From NCBI GenBank assembly GCA_023423065.1, contig JAFAGC010000008.1, forward strand, positions 1-46,301: a DNA stretch of 46,301 nucleotides. Reading direction: 5' to 3'. Shown piece after piece: positions 7,593-15,814 of the stretch (within the stretch, counting starts at the first letter, position 1; each line of letters opens with the position of its first letter). This DNA is from Pseudomonadota bacterium (GTDB lineage Bacteria; Pseudomonadota; Gammaproteobacteria; Steroidobacterales; Steroidobacteraceae). The notes beneath the pieces were generated by a model. The model had not been told where the DNA came from. It saw only the letters and a program-made list of their open reading frames with translations, and did no database searches. The position numbers were made by a program, and so were the translations under genes.

Positions 7593-8519
7593 TCAGTCGC
7601 CGCCCGGCGGCGCCTTGTCGAGGCTGAGCAGCAGCACGCTGCCGACGATCATCGCGCTGCCCACGAGCTGCCAGGGCGTGAGCCGTTCGGCGAAGAACAA
7701 CGCCGCCAGGACAATGGTGGTGGGAGGTCCCACGGTGCTGCCGATCGCCGCACGCTGCGCGCCGACGCGGCGCATCCCCTCGGCCTGCATCAGGCCCGGC
7801 AGGAACATGCAGGCGATCGCGAGGATGACGAGCAGCGTCCAGTCGGGCGCGTCCAGCGCCGCGAGTTCGCCGACCGGGCGGAACAGCACGAAGTGCAGCG
7901 CGAGCATCAGCGCGGCCGAACCCATGGCGATGGCCGCGAAGCGCGCGCTGCCGAGCTCGTGCGTGTAACGCGCGCCGATCAGGAAATAGATAGCCGTCGT
8001 GAGGGCGCCGACCAGCACCAGCGCCGCGCCGAACAGGTTGTCGCGCAACTCGGCGACGTCGATGCCGCCCATCGCGAAGAAGATGCCGACGTACGTGACC
8101 AGCATCGCCGCGAACACGCCGCGTCGCGGCATCCGCCGCCGCAGGCAGGAATCGATCAACACGACCATCGCCGGGTAACTGAACAGCAGTACGCGTTCGA
8201 TCGAGGCGTCGATCATGGTCAGCGCCCAGAAATCCACCAGCGCGCCCACGTAGTAGCAGACCGCGCCGGCGGCGACCGCGGCCCAGACGGCGTGCGCGCG
8301 CAGGGGCGGAATTCCGGCCGCAGTCGCGGATCCAGGCCCGCCGCGCCAGGCCACCCATGCGAACAGCGGCATCGCCAGCACCGCGCGCACCGTGACCAGC
8401 AGTTCGAAGCCGACGCCGCGCTGGTACAGCGCCTTGGCGAACAACCCCTTGCTGGCGAACAACATGGCGGCGCCCGCCACGAAGAGCATTCCGATCCGGT
8501 CGCGTGATGGTTGGGTCAA
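7593..8519 (-). CDS. DMT-superfamily transporter (EamA family)
   Basis: The product is about 308 residues with ten predicted helices in two EamA repeats: the first begins with MLFVAGAAMLFASKGLFAKAL, the second around residue 155. EamA proteins export amino acids, purines or other metabolites across the inner membrane; the substrate cannot be told. The end at 7593 faces the membrane-protein gene tail to tail across 12 bases. The longest sensible start is TTG at 8519; ATG at 8489 would remove ten residues just before the first helix and is also possible. The 65-bp gap to ppc is the only space for the divergent promoters. Confidence 0.85.
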   Translation of the reverse strand: MTQPSRDRIGMLFVAGAAMLFASKGLFAKALYQRGVGFELLVTVRAVLAMPLFAWVAWRGGPGSATAAGIPPLRAHAVWAAVAAGAVCYYVGALVDFWALTMIDASIERVLLFSYPAMVVLIDSCLRRRMPRRGVFAAMLVTYVGIFFAMGGIDVAELRDNLFGAALVLVGALTTAIYFLIGARYTHELGSARFAAIAMGSAALMLALHFVLFRPVGELAALDAPDWTLLVILAIACMFLPGLMQAEGMRRVGAQRAAIGSTVGPPTTIVLAALFFAERLTPWQLVGSAMIVGSVLLLSLDKAPPGGD

Positions 8520-8584
8520 GCTGGCAGATACCTCGGGCCTGACGATACGCGAGGTCGGGCATTCCCTGTAGAATTCCGCGCCTC

Positions 8585-11308
8585 GTGAGGCGCGACGACA
8601 TCCAGTTCCCAGCCAAGCATTCCGCGCTGCGCGACGACGTGCACGTGCTTGGCGCGCTGGTCGGCGACGTGCTCAAGGACCAGGGCGGCGACGTCTTGTT
8701 CGACCTGGTCGAGAAGGATCGGCGCCTCTCCATCCGCCGTCGCTCCGGCGACAAGGAAGCGGCGGCCGAACTATCGGTGCAGCTGCGCGGTCGTGCGCCG
8801 CAGGTCGCCCGCGACCTCGCGCGCGCGTTCTCGATGTGGTTCCGCGCGGTCAATCTCGCCGAGAAGGTGCATCGCATCCGGCGACGCCGCGGATATTTCC
8901 TCGAGGCGAGCGAGCGGGCACAGCCGGGCGGCGTCGAAGCGGCGCTGATCGATCTGAAGGCGCGCGGCCTCACGCTCGCGCAGGTGCTGGACCTGCTGCG
9001 CCGGATCAGCATCGAGCCGGTGTTCACCGCGCATCCCACGGAAAGCGCGCGCCGCACGATGCTGCGCAAGAACCAGCGCATCGCCGAACTACTGCTCGAC
9101 CGGCTCGATCCGACTCTCGCGCCGCAGGAGCTGCGGCAGAACTGGAGCCGGGTGCGCACCGAGATCACGACCGCCTGGCAGACCGAGGATCACCCGCGCG
9201 AGCGCCTTACCGTCGCCGACGAGCGCGAGCACGTGGTGTTCTACCTCGCGGAAATCCTTTACCCCATCGTGCCGGCGTTCTACGACGAGCTGGCCGAGGC
9301 GATCGGCAAGTTGTACGGCGTCCTGCCCGAATCGCTCGAGCTGCCCAACATCATCCGCTTCGGCACGTGGGTGGGCGGCGACATGGACGGCAATCCGGAC
9401 GTGCACGCGAAGACCATTCGCGAAACGCTCGCGCGCCAGCAGCAGGTCATCGTCAACGCGTACTTCCTGGAGTGCCAGTCGCTCGCGCAGCTGCTGTCGC
9501 AGAGTGCGAGTCGCAGCGCCGTGTCGCCCGAGCTCACGCAGCGCATCGATCAGTACTCGACGCTCATTCCGGGCGCGCTCGGCATCACGCCGGCACGGCA
9601 CGACCGCATGCCGTATCGCGTCTTCCTCGGACAGATCGGCGAGCGGCTGCGGCTCACCTACGATCAGCGACCGAATGCCTATGAAGGCCCGCATCAGTTC
9701 CTGCGCGATCTCAAGCTCATCTCCACGTCGCTGCGCGCGAATCGCGGCTACTACGCCGGCTGGGGCAACGTCCAGCGGCTGATCCGCCGGGTCGAAACCT
9801 TCGGGTTCCACCTCGCGGGTCTCGACCTGCGGCAGCAGGCGGAAGTGCATCACCGCGTGATCGGCCAGGGCCTGGACGACCCGCAATGGCTCACGCGCTC
9901 CGCGGCCGAGCGGCACGACCTGCTCGTGCAGGCGATCGAGCGTGACACGGGCGTGAAAGTCGAGCTCGATGCGCTCGGGCGCCGCACGCTCGGCGTTTTC
10001 GAAGCGATCATCCAGGCGCGGCATCGCTACGGAAAGGATGCGATCGGCTATTACGTCGTGAGCGGCGCGAACGGCGCCGACGACGTGCTCGCGCCGATGC
10101 TGCTCGCGCGCTGGGCGGAGGCCTACGACCGCGTGAGCGGCGAGATCGCCGTCGACATCGCACCGATGTTCGAGTCCGTCGAGGCTCTCGAGCGTTGCGG
10201 CGAGGTCATGCGCACGCTGCTGGGCGATCCGCTGTACCGACGGCATCTCGAGGCGCGCGGCAATACGCAGTGCGCGCTGATCGGATACTCCGACACCAAC
10301 AAGGAGGCCGGCATCTGCGCCGCGCGTTTCGCCGCGTATCGCGCACAGGCGGATCTGTCGGCGGCGCTCGCCGCCGCGAACGAACGCCACGTGATCTTCC
10401 ACGCGCGCGGCGGCAGCATCGCGCGCGGCGGATCGCGCATCGATTCGCTGGTGCGCACCGCGCCCGCCGGCACGATCAACGGTGTCCTGCGGCTCACGGA
10501 GCAGGGCGAGGTCATCAACCAGGGTTACGGTCTGAGGCCCATCGCGATGCGGACTCTCGAGCGGGCCTTCAATGCGGTCGCGAGCAGCCTGGGCGGCAAT
10601 CCGCAGGGCCTGACACCCGGGCCGGAACAGGTCCGCTTCGCGGCGCGGCTCGCCGCGGTCAGCCGCCAGCAATACCGGCGATTCGTGCACGGCGATGCCG
10701 AGCTCTACGGATGGTTCCAGGCCGTCACGCCGTTCGACGTGATCGCGCGCATGCAGATCGGGTCGCGCCCCGCGGTGCGGCCGGGCAAGGACGGGTTCGA
10801 CGCGCTGCGCGCCGTTCCGTGGGTGTTCGCGTGGACACAGTCGCGGCACATGCTGCCGGCGTGGTACGGCGCGGGCGCGGGCCTCAAGGAGGCGATCGAC
10901 GAATTCGGACTAGCTACCGCCCGATCCGCCTACGCGGAGTGGAGCTTCTTCACCACGTTGATCGACGACCTCGAGGCCTCGCTGGCGCGCGCGGACCTGG
11001 AGATCGCGGCCGCCTACGAGGAACTGGCGGCCCCGGGCCAGGGCCGCTTCGCCGCACGCGTGCGCGAGGAGTTCCGGCAGGTGCGCGACCAGGTGCTGCT
11101 CGTGAAGCAGACCGAGGCGTTGCTCGATCGCGACCCGACGCTGCAGCGCGCCATCGCGCTGCGCAATCCCTACGTGGACCCGATCAATCTCCTGCAGGTC
11201 GATCTACTAAGGCGATGGAGGGAAACGGGGCGGCAGGATCGCGAACTGTTCGAGGCGCTGCTCGCCTGCATCGCGGGCATTGCCGAAGGGCTGCAGAGTA
11301 CCGGATGA
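8585..11308 (+). CDS. ppc: Phosphoenolpyruvate carboxylase
   Basis: The 907-residue protein converts phosphoenolpyruvate and bicarbonate to oxaloacetate, refilling the TCA cycle. Visible family motifs, in order: VFTAHPTES with catalytic His150, FGTWVGGDMDGNPDV near 265, GYSDTNKEAG near 566 (GYSDSxKDAG in E. coli), FHARGGSIARGG near 604 (FHGRGGSIGRGG) and QGEVINQGYGL near 641. AVPWVFAWTQSRHMLPAW lies near 745 and the C-terminus is STG. Length is slightly above the E. coli enzyme (883). The changes within the last motifs (HARGG, NKEAG) show a divergent branch, but the key His, Lys and Arg are kept. The GTG start at 8585 has no clear ribosome binding site; TAGAAT at 8569-8574 could be a -10 element giving a very short leader. 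Confidence 0.93.
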   Translation: MRRDDIQFPAKHSALRDDVHVLGALVGDVLKDQGGDVLFDLVEKDRRLSIRRRSGDKEAAAELSVQLRGRAPQVARDLARAFSMWFRAVNLAEKVHRIRRRRGYFLEASERAQPGGVEAALIDLKARGLTLAQVLDLLRRISIEPVFTAHPTESARRTMLRKNQRIAELLLDRLDPTLAPQELRQNWSRVRTEITTAWQTEDHPRERLTVADEREHVVFYLAEILYPIVPAFYDELAEAIGKLYGVLPESLELPNIIRFGTWVGGDMDGNPDVHAKTIRETLARQQQVIVNAYFLECQSLAQLLSQSASRSAVSPELTQRIDQYSTLIPGALGITPARHDRMPYRVFLGQIGERLRLTYDQRPNAYEGPHQFLRDLKLISTSLRANRGYYAGWGNVQRLIRRVETFGFHLAGLDLRQQAEVHHRVIGQGLDDPQWLTRSAAERHDLLVQAIERDTGVKVELDALGRRTLGVFEAIIQARHRYGKDAIGYYVVSGANGADDVLAPMLLARWAEAYDRVSGEIAVDIAPMFESVEALERCGEVMRTLLGDPLYRRHLEARGNTQCALIGYSDTNKEAGICAARFAAYRAQADLSAALAAANERHVIFHARGGSIARGGSRIDSLVRTAPAGTINGVLRLTEQGEVINQGYGLRPIAMRTLERAFNAVASSLGGNPQGLTPGPEQVRFAARLAAVSRQQYRRFVHGDAELYGWFQAVTPFDVIARMQIGSRPAVRPGKDGFDALRAVPWVFAWTQSRHMLPAWYGAGAGLKEAIDEFGLATARSAYAEWSFFTTLIDDLEASLARADLEIAAAYEELAAPGQGRFAARVREEFRQVRDQVLLVKQTEALLDRDPTLQRAIALRNPYVDPINLLQVDLLRRWRETGRQDRELFEALLACIAGIAEGLQSTG

Positions 11309-11320
11309 TGAAGGCCAGTC

Positions 11321-11659
11321 ATGGGAATCCAGGCCGCACCGAAGGATTCGGGCTTCCGCAGTTTCGCGGAGTTCTATCCCTTTTACCTGAGCGAGCATCG
11401 CCACCCGGCCTCGCGCGCGCTGCATTTCACCGGCACGTGGTGCGCGGTGTCGTGCCTGATCGCGGCGATCGTGACCAACGAGTTCGAATGGGTGCTCGCG
11501 GCGCTCGTTTGCGGCTACGCGTTCGCGTGGATCGGTCACTTCCAGTTCGAGCGCAACCGGCCGGCCACCTTCCGTCATCCGTTCTACAGTCTCGCGGGCG
11601 ACTTTCGCATGTGGTGGGAACTGAACCTGGGGAAACTCAAGTTCCGTGACCCAGCCTGA
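11321..11659 (+). CDS. DUF962/Mpo1-like membrane protein
   Basis: This 112-residue protein matches the DUF962 (Mpo1-like) family: FRSFAEFYPFYLSEHRHPAS near the N-terminus, LHFTGTW, then two closely spaced hydrophobic helices at about 41-72 and the conserved tail HPFYSLAGDFRMWWEL. The yeast member Mpo1 is an iron-dependent dioxygenase in fatty-acid alpha-oxidation, and the conserved histidines here (EHRHP, LHF, GHF, RHP) are consistent with metal binding. The bacterial role is not established. It starts 12 bases after ppc and overlaps the ABC transporter gene by 14 bases, so the three are probably co-transcribed. Confidence 0.85.
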   Translation: MGIQAAPKDSGFRSFAEFYPFYLSEHRHPASRALHFTGTWCAVSCLIAAIVTNEFEWVLAALVCGYAFAWIGHFQFERNRPATFRHPFYSLAGDFRMWWELNLGKLKFRDPA

Positions 11660-13430
11660 CTCCTCAGAAAGACCCAAGTCCCGGTCTCTCAAGCCTCTCC
11701 GCGCCCTGCTGCCGTTCCTGGCGCCGTATCACGGGCGCATGGTGCTGGCGCTGCTCGCGTTGCTGATCGCCGCCGCCGCGATGCTCGCGCTGCCGATGGC
11801 GCTGCGCAACGTCATCGACGAGGGATTCACCGCGGCCAACGCCGCGGCCATCGACCGGTACTTCCTGCTGCTGCTCGGCGCCGCGGGCGTGTTCGCGGCG
11901 TTCGCGAGCCTGCGCTTCTACCTGGTCGGGTGGATAGGCGAGCGCGTGGTCGCCGACATTCGCAGCGCGGTCTACCGGCGCGTGATCCGCATGGATCCGG
12001 CGTTCTTCGAGGTGACGAAGACCGGCGAAGTGCTCTCGCGACTGACCACCGACACCACGTTGATCCAGTCGATTTCGGGCGCGGGGCTCTCGATACTGCT
12101 GCGCAATACGATCGGCTTCGTCGGCTCGCTGGCGCTGCTGCTGTTCACGAGCCTGAAACTCGCGCTCATCATCCTGGCGCTCATTCCGACCGTGCTGGTG
12201 CCGATGCTCCTTTTCGGCCGGCGCGTGCGCAAACTGTCGCGCGAATCGCAGGACCGCGTGGCGGACACTTCCGGCCTCGCGGGTGAAACCCTGAACGCCA
12301 TCCAGACCGTGCAGGCCTACACGCTCGAAGCGCTGCACGGCGAGCGCTACGACAGCGCGGTGCGCGAAAGCTTCGATACCGCCATCCGGCGCATGCGCGT
12401 GCGCGCCTGGATGCTCGGGGCCGCGGTAGTCTGCATGTTCTCGTCGGTGACGCTCGTGTTGTGGCTCGGTGCGCGCTCGGTGCTCGACGGCAGCATGACC
12501 GGCGGAGAGCTCGCGCAATTCCTGAGCTACGCGATCTTCATGGCGAGCTCGGTCGCCGCGCTGTCGGAGATGTGGGGCGAGCTGCAGCGCGCCGCGGGCG
12601 CGATGGAACGCACCGTCGAACTGCTGGAATCGCGTCCCACGATCGAGGTGCCCGCGAATCCGCAGCCGCTGGCCGCGCCGCGAGGGGCCATCCGCTTCGA
12701 ACACCTGTCGTTCAACTACCCGTCGCGGCCGCACTCGCGTGCGCTCGACGATTTCGACCTCGACATCGCGCCCGGCGAGAACGTCGCGTTCGTGGGGCCG
12801 TCGGGTGCGGGCAAGAGCACGGTATTCCAGTTGCTCCTGCGATTCTGGGAGCCGACGTCGGGACGCATCCTGGTCGACGGCGTCGACATCGCGCGCGCCG
12901 ATCCGTCCGCGGTGCGCGCGCGCATCGGGCTCGTGCCGCAGGACACGATGATCTTCGGCGCGAGCGCGCGCGAAAACATTCGTTACGGCCGGCCCGGCGC
13001 GAGCGATGCCGAGATCGTGGAGGCGGCGCGCGCGGCGGCGGCCGACGAGTTCATCTCCAAACTACCGGACGGCTACGACACGTTCCTCGGCGAGAAGGGC
13101 GCGCGGCTCTCCGGCGGCCAGAAACAGCGCATTGCGATCGCACGCGCCATCCTCAAGAATCCGCCCATCCTGCTGCTCGACGAGGCGACCAGCTCGCTCG
13201 ACTCGGAGAGCGAGCGGCTGGTGCAGGACGCGCTCGAGAAGCTCATGCGCAACCGCACCACGCTCGTGATCGCGCACCGGCTCGCGACGGCCGTGGGCTC
13301 CGACCGCATCGTCGTGATCGACCGCGGGCGCATCGTCGGCATCGGCCGCCATGCCGACCTGCTGCGTACCAATGCGCTGTACGCGCGGCTCGCCTCGCTG
13401 CAATTCGGCGATCTCGCCCAAACCGCCTGA
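11646..13430 (+). CDS. ABC exporter half-transporter (MsbA/LmrA-like, permease plus ATPase)
   Basis: The 594-residue protein fuses a six-helix type-I exporter domain (about 15-320) to an ATPase domain (about 345-585). The ATPase has Walker A GPSGAGKST, signature LSGGQKQRIAIAR, Walker B ILLLDEATSSLD and the switch IAHRLAT. Half-transporters of this kind work as dimers and export lipids, lipid-linked molecules or drugs. The sequence looks like the broad MsbA/LmrA-like group, but I do not call it msbA because no lpxK or kdsB lies next to it. The GTG start at 11646 overlaps the DUF962 gene end. A copy of the GGTGCCTGGCACC palindrome lies eight bases after its stop. Confidence 0.9.
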   Translation: MTQPDSSERPKSRSLKPLRALLPFLAPYHGRMVLALLALLIAAAAMLALPMALRNVIDEGFTAANAAAIDRYFLLLLGAAGVFAAFASLRFYLVGWIGERVVADIRSAVYRRVIRMDPAFFEVTKTGEVLSRLTTDTTLIQSISGAGLSILLRNTIGFVGSLALLLFTSLKLALIILALIPTVLVPMLLFGRRVRKLSRESQDRVADTSGLAGETLNAIQTVQAYTLEALHGERYDSAVRESFDTAIRRMRVRAWMLGAAVVCMFSSVTLVLWLGARSVLDGSMTGGELAQFLSYAIFMASSVAALSEMWGELQRAAGAMERTVELLESRPTIEVPANPQPLAAPRGAIRFEHLSFNYPSRPHSRALDDFDLDIAPGENVAFVGPSGAGKSTVFQLLLRFWEPTSGRILVDGVDIARADPSAVRARIGLVPQDTMIFGASARENIRYGRPGASDAEIVEAARAAAADEFISKLPDGYDTFLGEKGARLSGGQKQRIAIARAILKNPPILLLDEATSSLDSESERLVQDALEKLMRNRTTLVIAHRLATAVGSDRIVVIDRGRIVGIGRHADLLRTNALYARLASLQFGDLAQTA

Positions 13431-13437
13431 CCAAGAT

Positions 13438-13450
13438 GGTGCCTGGCACC
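13438..13450 (+). repeat. Dispersed palindromic repeat, copy 1
   Basis: GGTGCC-T-GGCACC, a 6-bp inverted repeat around a single T, lies between the ABC exporter stop and the phzF-like gene. Four further copies of the same core occur in this window at 27148, 28091, 30379 (last base changed) and 30462 (reverse orientation), all outside coding sequence. Confidence 0.7.
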
Positions 13451-13517
13451 GTCTGCCCCTGACAGTTACCAGTTTCCCCGCGTCACAGGCCTGCTAGGCG
13501 TGTGAAATAATCAACGC

Positions 13518-14360
13518 ATGCAGCTCAAGTTCCGCATCCTCAACGTATTCACCGCGGGCGACGCGCGCCTCTCGGGAAATCCGCTCGCCGTCATCGAAGA
13601 CGGCAAGGATCTCGACGCCGAGCAGATGCAGGCGATCGCGCGCCAGTTCAACCTCTCGGAAACCACGTTCATCCTGCCCTCGAAGCGCGCCGCCGCGCTG
13701 GTGCGGATATTCACGCCGACTTACGAAATGCCGTTCGCCGGTCATCCCACGCTCGGCACCGCGCACGTGTGCCGCGCACTCGGGCTGGGCGGCAACCAGC
13801 TCGGGCTCGAGATGCGGGCCGGCATCATCCCGGTGACCTCGAACGGCGATCACTGGACGTTGCGCGCGGTCGCGGGCAGCTCGCGTCTCGTCGACGCGCA
13901 GCCCGGCGAGATCGCGCGGTTGTTAGGGCTCGAGTCCGGCGACATCGGCTTCCAGCCGCTGTGGGTGAAGGCGGGCCGCGAGCAACTCGTCGTCCCGCTG
14001 ACGAGCGAGGCGGCGGTGCGCAAGGCGCGGCCGCGGCCGGACGCATTCGAAAGACTCAAGAGCGTCGACGGCCAGGGCCAGGCGTACGTGTTCGCGTCGG
14101 TGGGCGCAAAGAAGATCCTGAGCCGGTTCTTCTTCCCGGATGGCAGCGCGATCCTCGAGGACCCGGCCACGGGTTCGGCCTGCGCCAACCTCGGCGCCTG
14201 GTTCATCGCGATGGGGCGGCGTCCGCCGCTGAATTTTGAGATCAGCCAGGGTGAGTTCGTCGGTCGTCCGTCGACACTCCACCTGGAAGTCAATACTGAC
14301 AACGAAGTGTTCGTCGGAGGAAACGTTATCGAGCTAGGATCGGGCATCTTGAACATTTAG
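13518..14360 (+). CDS. PhzF-family isomerase-like protein
   Basis: The 280-residue protein has the two-fold PhzF/diaminopimelate-epimerase fold signatures: FNVFTAGDARLSGNPLAV-like N-terminus, FNLSETTFI with the expected catalytic Glu48, AGHPTLGTAH near 75-83, and DPATGSACANLGAW near 214. PhzF itself isomerises DHHA in phenazine synthesis, but most family members have unknown substrates and no phenazine genes are present here. The gene is followed nine bases later by a cystathionine gamma-synthase-family gene, and the stop sits in that gene's ribosome binding site, so the two are co-translated. A joint role in amino-acid or sulfur metabolite turnover is a guess. Confidence 0.88.
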   Translation: MQLKFRILNVFTAGDARLSGNPLAVIEDGKDLDAEQMQAIARQFNLSETTFILPSKRAAALVRIFTPTYEMPFAGHPTLGTAHVCRALGLGGNQLGLEMRAGIIPVTSNGDHWTLRAVAGSSRLVDAQPGEIARLLGLESGDIGFQPLWVKAGREQLVVPLTSEAAVRKARPRPDAFERLKSVDGQGQAYVFASVGAKKILSRFFFPDGSAILEDPATGSACANLGAWFIAMGRRPPLNFEISQGEFVGRPSTLHLEVNTDNEVFVGGNVIELGSGILNI

Positions 14361-14369
14361 GAGCCTTCC

Positions 14370-15671
14370 ATGGGCGTCGACAGTTACCACAAGCGCAAGC
14401 TTGGGAACCGCGTGCTGCAACCCGAAACGCAGATGATGGGCTACGGATACGATCCGGCCCTCTCCGAAGGGGCGCTCAAGCCACCCATCTTCCTGACATC
14501 GACCTTCGTCTTCCGCAATGCGCAAGACGGCAAGGACTTCTTCGATTACACCTCGGGCCGGAAGCAGCCGCCGCCGGGCCAGGCCGCGGGCCTGGTCTAT
14601 TCGCGATTCAACAATCCCAACCTCGAAGTGCTCGAGGACCGGCTCGCGCTGTGGGAAGGCGCCGAATCCGCCGCCGTGTTCTCGAGCGGCATGTCGGCGA
14701 TCTCGACCACCCTGTGGGCGTTCCTCAAGCCGAACGACTATCTATTGATGAGCCAGCCGCTGTACGGCGGCACCGAGACCCTCATCGACCGCACCATGCC
14801 GGCGTTCGGCATCAACGCCATCTCCGTCGCCGATGCGATCAGCCGCGACGCGGTGATGGCGGGGGCGAAGTCGGCGCTCGAGAAAGCGCAGGCGCGCGGC
14901 GGCAAGGTGGGCCTGCTGATGACGGAGACTCCCGCGAATCCCACGAACGGCCTCGTCGATCTGCCGCTGTGGCGCGAGGCGTCCGAGTGGATAGCCGGTC
15001 AGCAGGGTGGGCATCGTCCTCCGGTCGCCGTGGACAACACGTTCCTCGGCCCGGTGTTCCAGAAGCCGCTCGAACACGGCTCGGATCTCGTGCTGTATTC
15101 GCTGACCAAGTACGTCGGGGGACATTCCGACCTGGTGGCGGGCGGCGTCGTCGGCCCCAAGTCGCTCGTGATGCCGGTGCGCAGCCTGCGCAGCAGCCTC
15201 GGCACGCAGCTCGATCCGAACACGTCGTGGATGATCATGCGTTCGATGGAAACGCTGAGCCTGCGCATGCGCGCCGCTTCGGACAACGCCGCGCGTGTCG
15301 CCGGTTTTCTCGCGCAGCACCCGAAAGTCGCGAGCGTCAATTATCTCGGACACCTCAAGCCCGGCGATCCGCGCATCGAGGTCTTCAATCGGCAGTGCAA
15401 GAGTGCCGGGTCGACGTTCTCGTTCTCGATCCGGGGCGGAGAAGCCGAGGCATTCCGCATGCTCGATGGACTGCAGGTGATGAAGCTCGCGGTCAGCCTC
15501 GGCGGTACCGAGACATTGATTTCGCATCCGGCCTCGACCACCCATTCGGGTGTCCCGAAGGAGACCCGCGACCGGCTGGGGATCACCGACGCGATGATCC
15601 GCATCTCCGTGGGCATCGAGAACGCGGACGACCTGATCGCGGACCTGGAGCAGGCGCTGGCGAAAATCTGA
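14370..15671 (+). CDS. Cystathionine gamma-synthase-family PLP-dependent enzyme
   Basis: The 433-residue protein is a Cys/Met-metabolism PLP enzyme. YSRFNNPNLEVLEDRLALWE and VFSSGMSAI near residues 72-110 are the family's N-terminal signature, VAVDNTFLGPVFQKPLE holds the cofactor Asp, and LYSLTKYVGGHSDL carries the PLP lysine near 247. LISHPASTTHSG and RISVGIENADDLI complete the C-terminal signature. Members act as cystathionine gamma-synthase, gamma- or beta-lyase, methionine gamma-lyase or sulfhydrylase; sequence alone does not separate these. It is about 40 residues longer than E. coli MetB, with an N-terminal extension and inserts. TAGGAG lies six bases before the ATG. It follows the phzF-like gene in an operon. 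Confidence 0.9.
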   Translation: MGVDSYHKRKLGNRVLQPETQMMGYGYDPALSEGALKPPIFLTSTFVFRNAQDGKDFFDYTSGRKQPPPGQAAGLVYSRFNNPNLEVLEDRLALWEGAESAAVFSSGMSAISTTLWAFLKPNDYLLMSQPLYGGTETLIDRTMPAFGINAISVADAISRDAVMAGAKSALEKAQARGGKVGLLMTETPANPTNGLVDLPLWREASEWIAGQQGGHRPPVAVDNTFLGPVFQKPLEHGSDLVLYSLTKYVGGHSDLVAGGVVGPKSLVMPVRSLRSSLGTQLDPNTSWMIMRSMETLSLRMRAASDNAARVAGFLAQHPKVASVNYLGHLKPGDPRIEVFNRQCKSAGSTFSFSIRGGEAEAFRMLDGLQVMKLAVSLGGTETLISHPASTTHSGVPKETRDRLGITDAMIRISVGIENADDLIADLEQALAKI

Positions 15672-15722
15672 GGTCACGGGCATGGATGCCCTGGACGAGA
15701 TACACGGTTCGCATTTCGCTTC

Positions 15723-15742
15723 GGCGCGCCCTCGGGCGCGCC
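15723..15742. terminator. Hairpin after the PLP-enzyme gene
   Basis: GGCGCGCC at 15723-15730 pairs with GGCGCGCC at 15735-15742 around the tetraloop CTCG, 52 bases after the stop. It is very stable but lacks a T tract. The rest of the 143-base gap before the next gene shows nothing else clear. Confidence 0.35.
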
Positions 15743-15814
15743 GGGGCGTTGCAACCCGGAACGGCGTCGGATCGTCTCACCTGACGCGCGCGACCGCGCA
15801 ATCTTGGAGAAACC

